Source: Aquibacillus albus (lineage in GTDB: Bacteria > Bacillota > Bacilli > Bacillales > Amphibacillaceae). Taken from it: a DNA stretch of 64,000 nucleotides. Shown here one piece after another: positions 52,965 to 62,315 of the stretch. The notes below the pieces were generated by a model. The model was given only the letters and a program-made list of their open reading frames with translations. It did not search any database and was not told the origin of the DNA. Position 1 is the stretch's first letter, and each line of letters starts with the position of its first letter. The stretch spans positions 62,001-126,000 of the forward strand of contig NZ_JAFBDR010000008.1 of the NCBI RefSeq assembly GCF_016908325.1, written 5' to 3'. Made by a program: the position numbers and the translations under genes.

Positions 52965-52999
52965 GACAACATCGCTTCCTTTCCTTATAAAACAAAAAT

Positions 53000-53881
53000 C
53001 TATTCAAAAATCGTAAAAATCACAACAACAGCTAGTGCATATAGGAGAACGGTGAACAAAATATGCTTGTCTTCAAACAGGACCTTCTCCGGTGCACCGC
53101 CTTTTTTCTCGACATGGATCAGATAGAGGTAGCGGAACATGCCGTAAATCACAAATGGAATCGTCCACATCAAATGAATTGTATGCCCTGATGTGAACGT
53201 AAATACCGCATAGCTGACAATTGTAGCTGCCGTAACGACACTCGTCATTTGATCAAGCAAAGCCATCGAGTAATCATCCAATACCTTGCGCTGCGAGTTC
53301 GAGCTTGTGTTGTCTAACACCAACGACAGCTCATGCCTGCGTTTTCCAATCGCTAAAAATAACGACAACAACATCGCGCATAGCAAAAACCACGGCGTGA
53401 ACGGAACCTCGATAATCGTTGCACCGCCAATCGCCCGTAACACGAAGCCAGCAGCAATGATCATAATATCGATAATCACGACATGCTTAAGCCGAAAGCT
53501 ATACAGCAAATTCATGACAAAATAAATCAACAGTACCGCAAAGTAAATTTTATTTAATAGGAAAGAACTGCCGAGCGCCACCACGAGCAAGATAGCACAT
53601 ACACTTAACGCGAGTCTCGGATTAAGCGCCCCTGATGCCATTGGCCGGTGGCGCTTTTCGGGATGGTGCTGGTCAGCTTCCCGATCGTTGTAATCATTAA
53701 TAATGTAAATACTACTTGCAATCATGCAAAACGTCACAAACCCATAAATCGATAAAAGAATCGCTTCTATATTTGTTAATTGAAATGAAAATAGTAGCGC
53801 TGCAAACAGGAGCACATTTTTCGCCCACTGTCTCGGGCGGAGCTGCGTCCACAGGGCTGCTATTGTTGATTGTGCAACCAA
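53000..53881 (-). CDS. UbiA-family polyprenyl-phosphate phosphoribosyltransferase
   Basis: The 293-residue membrane enzyme has LRPRQWAKNVLLFAALLFS, the Mg site INDYNDREADQHHPEKRHRP and the second site YSFRLKHVVIIDIMIIAAGF followed by VLRAIGG. These are the motifs of decaprenyl-phosphate phosphoribosyltransferase (Rv3806c), which joins PRPP to a polyprenyl phosphate, and differ from UbiA of quinone synthesis. TTG at 53881 is chosen because GGGGGA lies 6 bases upstream; a GTG at 53911 adds 10 residues. First gene of the cluster. Confidence 0.87.
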   Translation of the reverse strand: MVAQSTIAALWTQLRPRQWAKNVLLFAALLFSFQLTNIEAILLSIYGFVTFCMIASSIYIINDYNDREADQHHPEKRHRPMASGALNPRLALSVCAILLVVALGSSFLLNKIYFAVLLIYFVMNLLYSFRLKHVVIIDIMIIAAGFVLRAIGGATIIEVPFTPWFLLCAMLLSLFLAIGKRRHELSLVLDNTSSNSQRKVLDDYSMALLDQMTSVVTAATIVSYAVFTFTSGHTIHLMWTIPFVIYGMFRYLYLIHVEKKGGAPEKVLFEDKHILFTVLLYALAVVVIFTIFE

Positions 53882-54361
53882 TAAAATTCCCCCAACCTGA
53901 CAAATCTCCACTAATTATAGCATGAAAATATTAGTAAATTCAGCCAAAATATGTGACCGGATTCACAATACGAAAATTATTAGTAAATTTTGTAACAATT
54001 TCTCTATTATTCTCGACTAATTAAATGGTAAAATACAAAAATAGGGGTCAAAAAAGAGAAGCAACGACCGAATAGTTGTAAGTGGGAAATAAATAAGTGA
54101 AATAGGGGAAAGGGAATGGACTTAGCAAAAGCTGCGCATAAGTTGATCAGCGCCGCACTTCTGCCGGAGCGCTGAACTCGACTAGAGCACCCACTGCACC
54201 AAAGCGGCTCGAACTAGAGACAGCACCCTACAATACCCACAATTTTCTGCTTGCAAGAAATAGATCAAGATGTATATGCTAGAAACTATGTAACAAAAAA
54301 CGCGTGCGCATCCACCATAATGGGTGCACTGCTCGCATTACTTATACCTGGAGTGAACGTT
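53882..54361. promoter_or_regulatory. Divergent spacer between the UbiA-like and polymerase genes
   Basis: ATTAGTAAATT occurs twice (near 53930 and 53970), with AT-rich sequence between. GGTAAAATAC near 54027 could be a rightward -10 box. One lone GCGCATAA word lies at about 54134. Promoters for both sides must lie here, but none is certain. Confidence 0.35.
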
Positions 54362-55834
54362 ATGAATAGTCAAAAGAATTTCATCGTATTTATTATCGCA
54401 ACCATTGCTGTTCTAGGAATTGGACTCATCTTACCTCCATTCATTGCCCTCGGCTTATCAACAGCCTTCTTTGCAGGGATTGCTTGGTGGAAGCCGAAAT
54501 GGGTAATTCCGCTACTAATTATTTATTTCCCGTTTCGACCATTTTTAGTAGAAATTAATGAAGGGTTAAAATATGCTGGAGACTTAGCAATCTTCTTGCT
54601 CGTCCTCGTGTTCCTACTATCGGCGATCCGCAAGAAACAATGGAAATCTATTTTCCAGCTCGAAATCTATGAATGGGCTTATATCCTATTTTGCGTCGTC
54701 GGAGCGATTGCCGCACTAATCACTGGTGTATCTCTAACAGCAATCATCTTCCAGCTGCGCAAATTCCTAACGATGTATTTATTGTTTTATGCAGTGAAGC
54801 GACTAGGGTGGAATAAGCAAGACCTCATCCTAAATGCAAAAGTCATCGTCGGCGTTGGGATTGTCCAAAGCCTTCATGGATATATTGAAAAATTATCACA
54901 ACGGAACTGGCTGTTGCCACAAGCATGGGAGGAAATGTTCGTATCTCCTGCCAATGCTGATCGCATTTACGGCCTAATCGGAAACCCAAATTCAATGGGA
55001 ATGTTCATGGTTGTCGCGATTGCCGCAACCTTCATGCTGTTACGCGTAACGAAACAAAACATTTGGTACGTGCCACTAGCAATGTTTATCGGAACGATGC
55101 TACTAACCTTCTCACGTGGAACCTTGCTAGGCGTGCTTGTTGCAGGAACGTTATATCTTATTCTATCGAAAAATTTACGCATCTTAAAACAGCTTGCCAT
55201 CGCAGGTGCAGCTGGATTCATACTCGTCTATCTACCAGTTGACTACGGAGACCAATTCTTAGAAAGCTCCGTCGAACAAAGCTCTGGAGTAAAGCAAGGA
55301 CCAGATGACAACGAGGAAGAAGAAGGGCGCAACCGTTTTACGGATATGGATGATCAAGAATTAGCTCGAAGCGCCAGCAGTGGTCGAATCTTTTTCGTTA
55401 AAAAAGGATTAGAGATCTTCATGGATTACCCAGTCATCGGAACTGGATTCGGTACGTTCGGTGATTCGGCTGCACTGGTATACTCTTCGCCAATTTATGC
55501 AGACTATGGCTTAGAGGATATTTACTATTATTTAGGAAAAGATTTTTATTCGGATAACCAATATATACAAATTATCGTGCAAACAGGAACGATCGGCGTC
55601 ATTTTATTTGCGTTGTTCCTATTAAACATGGTGTACCGTATGTGGACGCTTCGCGCCACCCATCCAAGCATCGCCAACACCGCGATCGCTCTTTGGATGT
55701 TCACCTGTGTTGTCGGATTCGTTTACAACGTATGGGAAAACCAAGTGTTCCCGATGTTCTTATTCGCACTGATTGCCTGGGTCGAAACGATTAAAAAAGG
55801 AAAAACCGTCTCCGTACCAGGGGATTCAAACTAA
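54362..55834 (+). CDS. O-antigen ligase/polymerase-type membrane protein (Wzy/WaaL family)
   Basis: The 490-residue protein has about 12 membrane segments. The large outer loop (residues ~300-410) is acidic and includes the family motif FSRGTLLGVLVA before it and GTGFGTFGDS, DNQYIQIIVQTGTIGVILF after it. Such proteins join or polymerise undecaprenyl-linked glycans outside the cell. ATG at 54362 with GGAGTG upstream is preferred over a TTG at 54251 that would add 37 residues. It stands alone before repeat array M. Confidence 0.82.
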   Translation: MNSQKNFIVFIIATIAVLGIGLILPPFIALGLSTAFFAGIAWWKPKWVIPLLIIYFPFRPFLVEINEGLKYAGDLAIFLLVLVFLLSAIRKKQWKSIFQLEIYEWAYILFCVVGAIAALITGVSLTAIIFQLRKFLTMYLLFYAVKRLGWNKQDLILNAKVIVGVGIVQSLHGYIEKLSQRNWLLPQAWEEMFVSPANADRIYGLIGNPNSMGMFMVVAIAATFMLLRVTKQNIWYVPLAMFIGTMLLTFSRGTLLGVLVAGTLYLILSKNLRILKQLAIAGAAGFILVYLPVDYGDQFLESSVEQSSGVKQGPDDNEEEEGRNRFTDMDDQELARSASSGRIFFVKKGLEIFMDYPVIGTGFGTFGDSAALVYSSPIYADYGLEDIYYYLGKDFYSDNQYIQIIVQTGTIGVILFALFLLNMVYRMWTLRATHPSIANTAIALWMFTCVVGFVYNVWENQVFPMFLFALIAWVETIKKGKTVSVPGDSN

Positions 55835-55857
55835 AATCATTAAAATAAGGTCCAATT

Positions 55858-56098
55858 AACTGCGCAAAACCGGTTGAAAGTTGAGAGTAAACACGAAGAA
55901 GTTGCTCAAAACCGAGTTAAAGTTGAGAATAAATCCCGGAAAGCTGCTCATAACTGTCTCAAAGTTGCGAGTAAACTCGGGGAAATTGCTCATAACTGTC
56001 TCAAAGTTGAGAGTAAATCCCAGAAAGCTGCGCATAACCGGGCCAAAGTTAAGAATAAATCTCGGAACGTTGCGCAAAACCGGCTCAAAATTGAACTG
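55858..56098 (+). repeat. 42-bp family repeat array M (about 6 units)
   Basis: Units TTGCTCATAACTGTCTCAAA then GTTGAGAGTAAATCCCGGAA, 42 bp, mixing GCGCA and GCTCA first boxes. It lies between the polymerase gene and the UDP-ManNAc dehydrogenase gene. Confidence 0.92.
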
Positions 56099-56166
56099 AT
56101 AACAAACTAGATTGCGGAAACAAATAACTCCGCCCACTTATCATTAGATTCTCAAAGGAGAGAAAC

Positions 56167-57447
56167 ATGAACATGGAAAAATTATGCGTCATCGGCTTAG
56201 GATATATAGGATTACCTACATCGATTATGTTCGCCAAGCATGGCTTTCAAGTCCATGGTGTCGATGTCAATCAGCAAGTCATTGAAAAATTAACGAATAA
56301 AGAATTACACATCGAAGAACCAGGACTACAGGAAGCACTAGAAGAAGTAGTCGATGCTGGAAAATTAACGTTTGCTAAAACACCAGTAGAATCGGACGTC
56401 TTTATCGTTGCTGTACCTTCCCCAATTACAGAGGAAAAAACAGCGAACCTTGATTACGTCCGTGCTGGTACAGAAGCAATCGTGCCATTTGTGAAAAAAG
56501 GAGACCTCGTTATCCTAGAATCAACCGTCCCACCACGTACGGTAGAGGACGTGATGATGCCGATTCTAGAAAAAACTGGCCTCAACCTCAATGAAGAGCT
56601 ATACATTGCCCACTCACCAGAGCGTGTGATTCCAGGCAAGATCTTTCAAGAGCTTGAGGAAAACGACCGCATCGTCGGCGGCATTAATGAAAAATCAAGT
56701 GAACTAACGAAACAGCTATACAAATCATTCGTAAAAGGTGACATCCACCTGACCGATGCAACAACAGCAGAAATGGTAAAGGTAATTGAAAATACGTATC
56801 GTGACGTTAACATCGCCTTTGCGAATGAGCTTGCTAAAATTAGTGACAAAATCGGTGTCAATGCGTGGGAAGCGATTAAGCTTGCCAATTATCATCCACG
56901 TGTAAACATTCACCAGCCAGGTCCTGGTGTTGGTGGGCACTGTATCGCGGTTGATCCATGGTTTCTTGCTGAATTGCAGCCTGACCTTGCAAACATGATT
57001 ACACTCGCACGGAACACAAACGACGGTATGCCAGCATACACCGTGGAACGCATTCAGCAAATCATCGAAGAGCACAATCTCGTTCAACCAACCGTTGCAT
57101 TGCTTGGCTTGTCGTTCAAAGGAAATGTAGATGACATGCGCGAAAGTCCATCCTTAACAATTATGGAACATTTAAATAGGAAGAATATCGATTATAAAGT
57201 GTTTGATCCACACATTAAAGATGTCCGTGTGCCACATCAAGTACTCCAATTAGATGAGGTTATTCAAGATGCAGACATCGCCGTCATCTTAACGGATCAT
57301 AAAGTATTCCAAACGTACGATCCAAACGAAGTAAAACAATTCATGAAAGAAAGCATCATCTTTGATACGAAAAATTGCATCGATGAAGCCGCGTGGCGCG
57401 ATGCAGGTTTTAATTACATTCGTCTTGGAGATGCTAAAAACAGGTGA
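56167..57447 (+). CDS. UDP-N-acetyl-D-mannosamine dehydrogenase
   Basis: The 426-residue enzyme has a Rossmann N-terminus CVIGLGYIGLPTSIMFAKHG, VESTVPP-like ILESTVPPRTVEDV, AEMVKVIENTYRDVNIAFAN, the catalytic Cys in GPGVGGHCIAVDPWFLAE, and GLSFKGNVDDMRESPS. It oxidises UDP-ManNAc to UDP-ManNAcA (WecC type). AAAGGAG precedes the start. TagA follows with a 5-base gap, so ManNAc or ManNAcA is likely used in the polymer made here. Confidence 0.9.
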   Translation: MNMEKLCVIGLGYIGLPTSIMFAKHGFQVHGVDVNQQVIEKLTNKELHIEEPGLQEALEEVVDAGKLTFAKTPVESDVFIVAVPSPITEEKTANLDYVRAGTEAIVPFVKKGDLVILESTVPPRTVEDVMMPILEKTGLNLNEELYIAHSPERVIPGKIFQELEENDRIVGGINEKSSELTKQLYKSFVKGDIHLTDATTAEMVKVIENTYRDVNIAFANELAKISDKIGVNAWEAIKLANYHPRVNIHQPGPGVGGHCIAVDPWFLAELQPDLANMITLARNTNDGMPAYTVERIQQIIEEHNLVQPTVALLGLSFKGNVDDMRESPSLTIMEHLNRKNIDYKVFDPHIKDVRVPHQVLQLDEVIQDADIAVILTDHKVFQTYDPNEVKQFMKESIIFDTKNCIDEAAWRDAGFNYIRLGDAKNR

Positions 57448-57452
57448 TATCG

Positions 57453-58169
57453 ATGGCAAACAAAGAAACAATACTAGGTGTCGATGTGTCCAATGAGACA
57501 TACGACAGCATTACGAAACAATTATTCTATAATATAGAAGAAAAAAAACAATCCTTTATTGTAGCGGTCAATCCAGAGAAGATCATGAAGGCCTCTAAAG
57601 ACCCGCAATTAAGGGAACTGATTAATAGTGCCGATTATCAAATTCCCGATGGGGTGGGCGTCCTGATTGCTTCGAAGCTTCAGGGCGGCTCTATTTCCAA
57701 TCGGATTACCGGCATCGATTTAATGAATGCTTTAATAGAAGAAGCAGAGAAACAAGGGAAACGCGTCTTTCTGTATGGTGGGAAACCAGGAGTTGCAGAA
57801 GTAGCTGCCAAAAGATTGAAAGAAACCTATCCCAATCTATGCCTAGCTGGAATTCTTGATGGCTATCAAAAGGATAATGATAAAATCATAGACACAATTA
57901 ATGATGCAAACGCAGATCTATTATTTGTCGCAATGGGGAGCCCAAGACAAGAGGAATGGATCCGGGCTAATAGAGAGCAATTAAATGTGTCTGTCTTCCA
58001 AGGAGTGGGCGGGTCATTTGATGTACTAGCAGGAAATATTAAACGAGCACCAGGAATTTTCCGTAAGTTTGGATTAGAATGGTTGTATCGATTAATCGTT
58101 GAACCATGGCGTTGGAAGCGGCAATTGGCACTACCAAGATTCCTTGTCCAAGTGATTACAAAAAAGTAA
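57453..58169 (+). CDS. tagA: TagA, WecG/TagA/CpsF-family N-acetylmannosaminyltransferase
   Basis: The 238-residue enzyme has VAVNPEKIMKASKDPQLREL, YQIPDGVGVLIASKL, VFLYGGKPGVAEVAAKRLKE, LLFVAMGSPRQEEWI and FQGVGGSFDVLAGNIKRAPG. It adds ManNAc to undecaprenyl-PP-GlcNAc, the second step after TagO in the wall teichoic acid linkage unit. ATG at 57453 is used because AGGTGAT lies 5 bases before; GTG at 57444 overlaps the previous stop. Confidence 0.92.
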   Translation: MANKETILGVDVSNETYDSITKQLFYNIEEKKQSFIVAVNPEKIMKASKDPQLRELINSADYQIPDGVGVLIASKLQGGSISNRITGIDLMNALIEEAEKQGKRVFLYGGKPGVAEVAAKRLKETYPNLCLAGILDGYQKDNDKIIDTINDANADLLFVAMGSPRQEEWIRANREQLNVSVFQGVGGSFDVLAGNIKRAPGIFRKFGLEWLYRLIVEPWRWKRQLALPRFLVQVITKK

Positions 58170-58439
58170 CAAAGATTAGTTCTAATTGAGTAGTGACATC
58201 ATATATTAGACAGGGTACATTGAGTAGAGGGAATCTATTTTACCAAAACTGGAAAAACTTACTCACATGAAAACACTATCATTTGCTTGTAATTTAGTCT
58301 CAGTTTCTAGTAAAATAAGAATCACCGAAGTAATTATTGGTTATCAATCGTAGCACTAAATCTTACATATCGTTGAACTAGTATTCTAGTGAAGAAATAT
58401 TGCAATTATATTACAAATACACAAATTACTAGAAATAGT

Positions 58440-58469
58440 TGACAAATCATGCCATAATTCTCTATACTA
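58440..58469 (+). promoter_or_regulatory. Sigma-A promoter of the S-layer gene
   Basis: TTGACA (58440-58445), an 18-bp spacer and TATACT (58464-58469) nearly match the vegetative consensus. Transcription would start near 58476, leaving a leader of about 110 bases before the start codon, as is usual for stable S-layer messages. The rest of the 58170-58586 spacer shows nothing further. Confidence 0.8.
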
Positions 58470-58586
58470 ATCATGTGCCAATAGTTTACTAGGGGAATTA
58501 CTATTTTCCTAGGCTTACATATATTGGGTTTGCCAGAAAATAGTGCAATAAATTTATAAGTTTTTACTAAGGGAGGATAAAGATTT

Positions 58587-61541
58587 ATGAGTCAGAACAA
58601 ATTTCGCAAAATCACTGCTTCATCAATCGCGGCAACAGCGGCTTTAGCAGCAGTTGCACCGGCAGCAGTATCTGCTGATGAAGTAGTAGAATTCTCAGAT
58701 GTAGCTGAGTCAAATTCACACTACCCAGCAATTACTACACTAGCAACTGAAGGAATCATTGCTGGATACCCAGATGGTACTTATAAGCCAGGGAACGAAT
58801 TAACACGTGCTAATGCAGCGGTACTATTCGCTGGAGCACTAGATCTTGAATTACCAGCAGCAGCAGCTGTTGAAGGTTACTTCACAGATATTGATGCTAG
58901 CCATACTTATGCTGCACAAATCGCTGCAGTTGCAGAAGCTGAAATCTTCGTAGGTTCTAACGGAGAATTCGGATCTAGCGACGTATTAACTCGTGCGCAA
59001 ATGGCTTCTACAATCGTTAACGCTTTTGGTCTTGAAGACAATGGCGAAGACGTAGACGTTTACCTTGATAATGTACCAGAAACACACAAAGAAAGTGTTA
59101 AAATTCTAGTACAACAAGGAATCACTAACCAAACTGGTGACTTCCGTCCAAGCGAAGCTGTAACTCGTGGACAGTTCGCAACATTCTTGTTCAAAGCTCT
59201 TGGACTTGAAGACGTAACTGCACAGCCGGAAGGACCAGCTGTAGAAGACGTTGAAGTTAGCGGATTGAAGCAAATTAAAGTTTCACTTACTGGCGATGTT
59301 GACTTGGAAGCAGCTGGTGAAGTTGACAACTATACATTAGTAGACGAAGATGACAACGAAATTGATCTTGCAGATGTTGATGTTCCTGAAGCAAGCACTT
59401 CTTCAAATCACATCGTGGTAACACTAACTCTTGAAGAAGATGTTGAAAACCAAACAAACGCAACTCTTACGGTTGATAAAGCTGTAACAGGTGAAGAGTT
59501 CACACAAGATGTTGAATTCTTTGACACAACTATTCCAGAAGTTACTAATGTTTCTGTTGTTGGTAAAGCGACAGTTAAAGTTTCCTTTACTGAATCAATG
59601 GATTTCGGAACATTAGATTCTGACGGGTATGTAACAGATAGTAACATTCGCAAGGCGTTTGAATTAAATGATGGTTCTGTATTCGTTAAGGACGTAAAAG
59701 TTCTTAAGAATGGTACAGAAGCAAATGTTGAATACTACTCAGATCTTGAAGAAGGAACTAATTCATTATCAGTGGGTAAAGAAGTTAAAGACTATGCAGG
59801 ATATGTAGTATCTGCTGGTGACTTTGAATTTGATGTTGTAGAAGATACAGAAGCTCCTCAACTAGTTGCAGTTAAAAATGTTACTGCTCTAAAAGCAACA
59901 CTTGTATTTGATGAAGACATCAATGATGATTTAGACACATCTGATTTCTACCATACAAACACAAGTAACACAGTGGATTCAATTGAAGAAGTTGATGGAA
60001 ATGAAGTTACTGTTAAGTGGGATGACGATCATGCACTTCCAAACGGAACTGCTTACATCTATGTAAAAGCAGAAGGTGTTCAAGATCTATGGGAAAATGA
60101 AAATGATCAATTACTCCGCATCTCAGCAGATGTAACAGTAGACGAAGACGCTCCAGAAATTACAGCGATTGAAGCTGATGGCGAAGATGCTATTTTAGTT
60201 ACTTATGACGAGGAAGTATCTGATTCAGCGCTAGATGAAGATAACTACACTCTTTTCGATGAAGATGGAGAAGAAGTAGATATTGATAGTGTAGAAGTTG
60301 AGGATGAAGACGACAACCAATATAGAATAGTATTAGAAGAACCTACTACTGGAGACTTCACTCTTGAAGTTGATGGTGTTGAAGACATCTATGGAAATGC
60401 TATTGATGAAGAAACTTTAAGTGTTACTATCACAGATAGTAGTGCGCCATCAATTAGTGACTTTACATCTAAACTATATGAAGATGGAGAAATCCAAGAA
60501 TTGGTTATTACTTTTGACGGCGAAAAAATGGCGACAACTGGTAAATACTCAGTTCTAGATCTTGATAAGTATAGAGTAGACTTAGATGGTTTAGACGGTA
60601 ATTCGGATGAGTGGAAAACACTTTCTGATTTAGATGGAATTAAAATTGTTGCACTTGATAACGGTGAGCAAGTTAAAATCACTCTAGATACTGAAGAAGC
60701 TGGATATGAATTTGTAGCAGATGAAGATGACAGTATTGAGTTAGCTCGTGTAGCTGATGCTTCTGGAAATGCAACTTCTGAATTAAGTGGAACATTTGAC
60801 ATTGATGAAGAAGGTACAGTTGGATTAGATTCCGATGATCCAGTGAGAGCAATTTCTAAGAACGAAGTTGAAATTGAATTGGATGGTAAAATTACTGAAC
60901 TTGATGAAGACGACTTCAGAGTATATTATGGTTCAGATAATACAGATGAAATCGAAATTACAGGAAAGAGTTTAGATAATTCTGGTTCTAACTCAGTAAT
61001 TACTTTCACTTTAGCTGAAGATTTAGATACGGATGCAACTTACAATAGTGAAACAGTTCGTGTTGTATCTGAAACTTCATTAGGCGGATCTTATGAGGGT
61101 GAAACAGTAAATCAATTTGGTGAACAAGTTGAATTCTCAGCAGAAGTTGTTGCTGATCAATTAGCTCCTGAACTTCATTCAGATTTACTAAATGATGATG
61201 ATGATTACGAAGTTAGAGTTGCTCATGATGACACTGATGACGTAACTGAATTCGAATTAAAATTCACTGAAGACTTAGAAGCTTCATCATCTGCAGCAGC
61301 TGCTGGACTTGCTTTCGATGTTGAAGGGTATGAGTTCACGACAGCGTCTGAAGCTGATCTTGAAGAAGGTGAATTCACAATTGCTATCGACGGTGCTACA
61401 GTACGAGTTTATGTTTACACTGAAGATACTGATGAAGAATTCGAAATTAATCTAGATCCTACTAGATTCCTTGTAGACGGAGATGGTAACGAAGCTACAT
61501 TCCAAGAAACTGTTACTGTTGAAGTTTATGATGAAGAGTAA
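58587..61541 (+). CDS. S-layer protein with three SLH domains
   Basis: The 984-residue protein has a signal peptide ending in AAVSA. Three SLH domains follow (residues ~32-75, ~92-135, ~150-192), with GIIAGYPDGTYKPGNELTRA as the first signature and LTRAQ and VTRGQ in the others in place of TRAE. The remainder is a series of Ig-like sandwich domains with DxxAPE-type joints (DTEAPQLVAVKN, DEDAPEITAIEA, DSSAPSISDF). The chain is extremely acidic. SLH domains bind pyruvylated wall polysaccharide. AAGGGAGGATAAAG precedes the ATG. Confidence 0.93.
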   Translation: MSQNKFRKITASSIAATAALAAVAPAAVSADEVVEFSDVAESNSHYPAITTLATEGIIAGYPDGTYKPGNELTRANAAVLFAGALDLELPAAAAVEGYFTDIDASHTYAAQIAAVAEAEIFVGSNGEFGSSDVLTRAQMASTIVNAFGLEDNGEDVDVYLDNVPETHKESVKILVQQGITNQTGDFRPSEAVTRGQFATFLFKALGLEDVTAQPEGPAVEDVEVSGLKQIKVSLTGDVDLEAAGEVDNYTLVDEDDNEIDLADVDVPEASTSSNHIVVTLTLEEDVENQTNATLTVDKAVTGEEFTQDVEFFDTTIPEVTNVSVVGKATVKVSFTESMDFGTLDSDGYVTDSNIRKAFELNDGSVFVKDVKVLKNGTEANVEYYSDLEEGTNSLSVGKEVKDYAGYVVSAGDFEFDVVEDTEAPQLVAVKNVTALKATLVFDEDINDDLDTSDFYHTNTSNTVDSIEEVDGNEVTVKWDDDHALPNGTAYIYVKAEGVQDLWENENDQLLRISADVTVDEDAPEITAIEADGEDAILVTYDEEVSDSALDEDNYTLFDEDGEEVDIDSVEVEDEDDNQYRIVLEEPTTGDFTLEVDGVEDIYGNAIDEETLSVTITDSSAPSISDFTSKLYEDGEIQELVITFDGEKMATTGKYSVLDLDKYRVDLDGLDGNSDEWKTLSDLDGIKIVALDNGEQVKITLDTEEAGYEFVADEDDSIELARVADASGNATSELSGTFDIDEEGTVGLDSDDPVRAISKNEVEIELDGKITELDEDDFRVYYGSDNTDEIEITGKSLDNSGSNSVITFTLAEDLDTDATYNSETVRVVSETSLGGSYEGETVNQFGEQVEFSAEVVADQLAPELHSDLLNDDDDYEVRVAHDDTDDVTEFELKFTEDLEASSSAAAAGLAFDVEGYEFTTASEADLEEGEFTIAIDGATVRVYVYTEDTDEEFEINLDPTRFLVDGDGNEATFQETVTVEVYDEE

Positions 61542-61563
61542 AAATATTTGTAGTTAAATTTAA

Positions 61564-61596
61564 GGAGGATACCCTATTTAGGGTATCCTCTTTCTT
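61564..61596 (+). terminator. Terminator of the S-layer gene
   Basis: GAGGATACCCTA and TAGGGTATCCTC pair perfectly, followed by TTTCTT. Confidence 0.92.
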
Positions 61597-61757
61597 ATGA
61601 AGTTATTTATTAGAGTAAGTTGCAAGGAAGACTATCATTGATATTCAAGTATTCAGGAAAAAGGAAAATGCCAGAATTATATTAGGTAAGTTAATAGTTT
61701 GTGCTATAATTAAAATTAATTCATTCATAATTATTTACGAGGGAGAAATTACTTAAT

Positions 61758-62210
61758 ATGAAAAGGATACTTCTAAACTATAGCTTCTTAATTATTCTTT
61801 TATTAACTTTAGGTGCATGTGGAAATTCCGCTGATGAAAGATTACTTGCGGAAGATAATAACCAAAAGGACATTACGAATACTATAATTTTTGGTGAAAA
61901 AACTGGTGATACATCTATAAAGGCAAGAAATTTATTTGAAATTGGAGAAGAAACACATTTCCTTGTTACTGCAGAGGATGAATTTGGGATTGAGCAAGTA
62001 TTAATTACGCTTAATAAAGCCAAGGATGAAAAATGGTCAAAAATAACTGAATCAGAGCTGGAAGTCCATCCAGATGCAAAGCAGTTTATGAACGGTTTTC
62101 CAGGATCTACTTTTGAAACACTAGGCACTGGGGCGTATCAATTAAAAGTTACGATTGATAAAGACCGTACGCTTACTGGTGAGTTTATCATTGAGGAAAA
62201 AGGAGACTAG
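61758..62210 (+). CDS. Lipoprotein of unknown function, 150 aa
   Basis: It has a signal peptide with lipobox LGAC at residues 18-21. The mature domain (about 125 residues) has alternating strands (NTIIFGEKTGDTSIKA, THFLVTAEDEFGIEQV, YQLKVTIDKDRTLTGEFIIE), an Ig-like beta sandwich. No family is recognised. ACGAGGGAG precedes the start. It lies between the S-layer gene and a second polymerase gene. Confidence 0.75.
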   Translation: MKRILLNYSFLIILLLTLGACGNSADERLLAEDNNQKDITNTIIFGEKTGDTSIKARNLFEIGEETHFLVTAEDEFGIEQVLITLNKAKDEKWSKITESELEVHPDAKQFMNGFPGSTFETLGTGAYQLKVTIDKDRTLTGEFIIEEKGD

Positions 62211-62225
62211 TTTTGGAAACAATTT

Positions 62226-62264
62226 TTACCTTTTACAGGAAATTCTGTAAAGGGTATTTTTTTT
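62226..62264 (+). terminator. Terminator after the lipoprotein gene
   Basis: TACCTTTTACAG and CTGTAAAGGGTA pair over 12 bp with one G-T pair, followed by eight T. Confidence 0.9.
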
Positions 62265-62315
62265 AGCACAGGAAATGCTATAATTAGAGAGAAATTTGTT
62301 GTAAGGAGTAAAAAC

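Noticed and set aside
54251-54361. TTG start adding 37 residues to the polymerase gene
   Set aside because: No ribosome site precedes the TTG, whereas the ATG at 54362 has GGAGTG at good distance.
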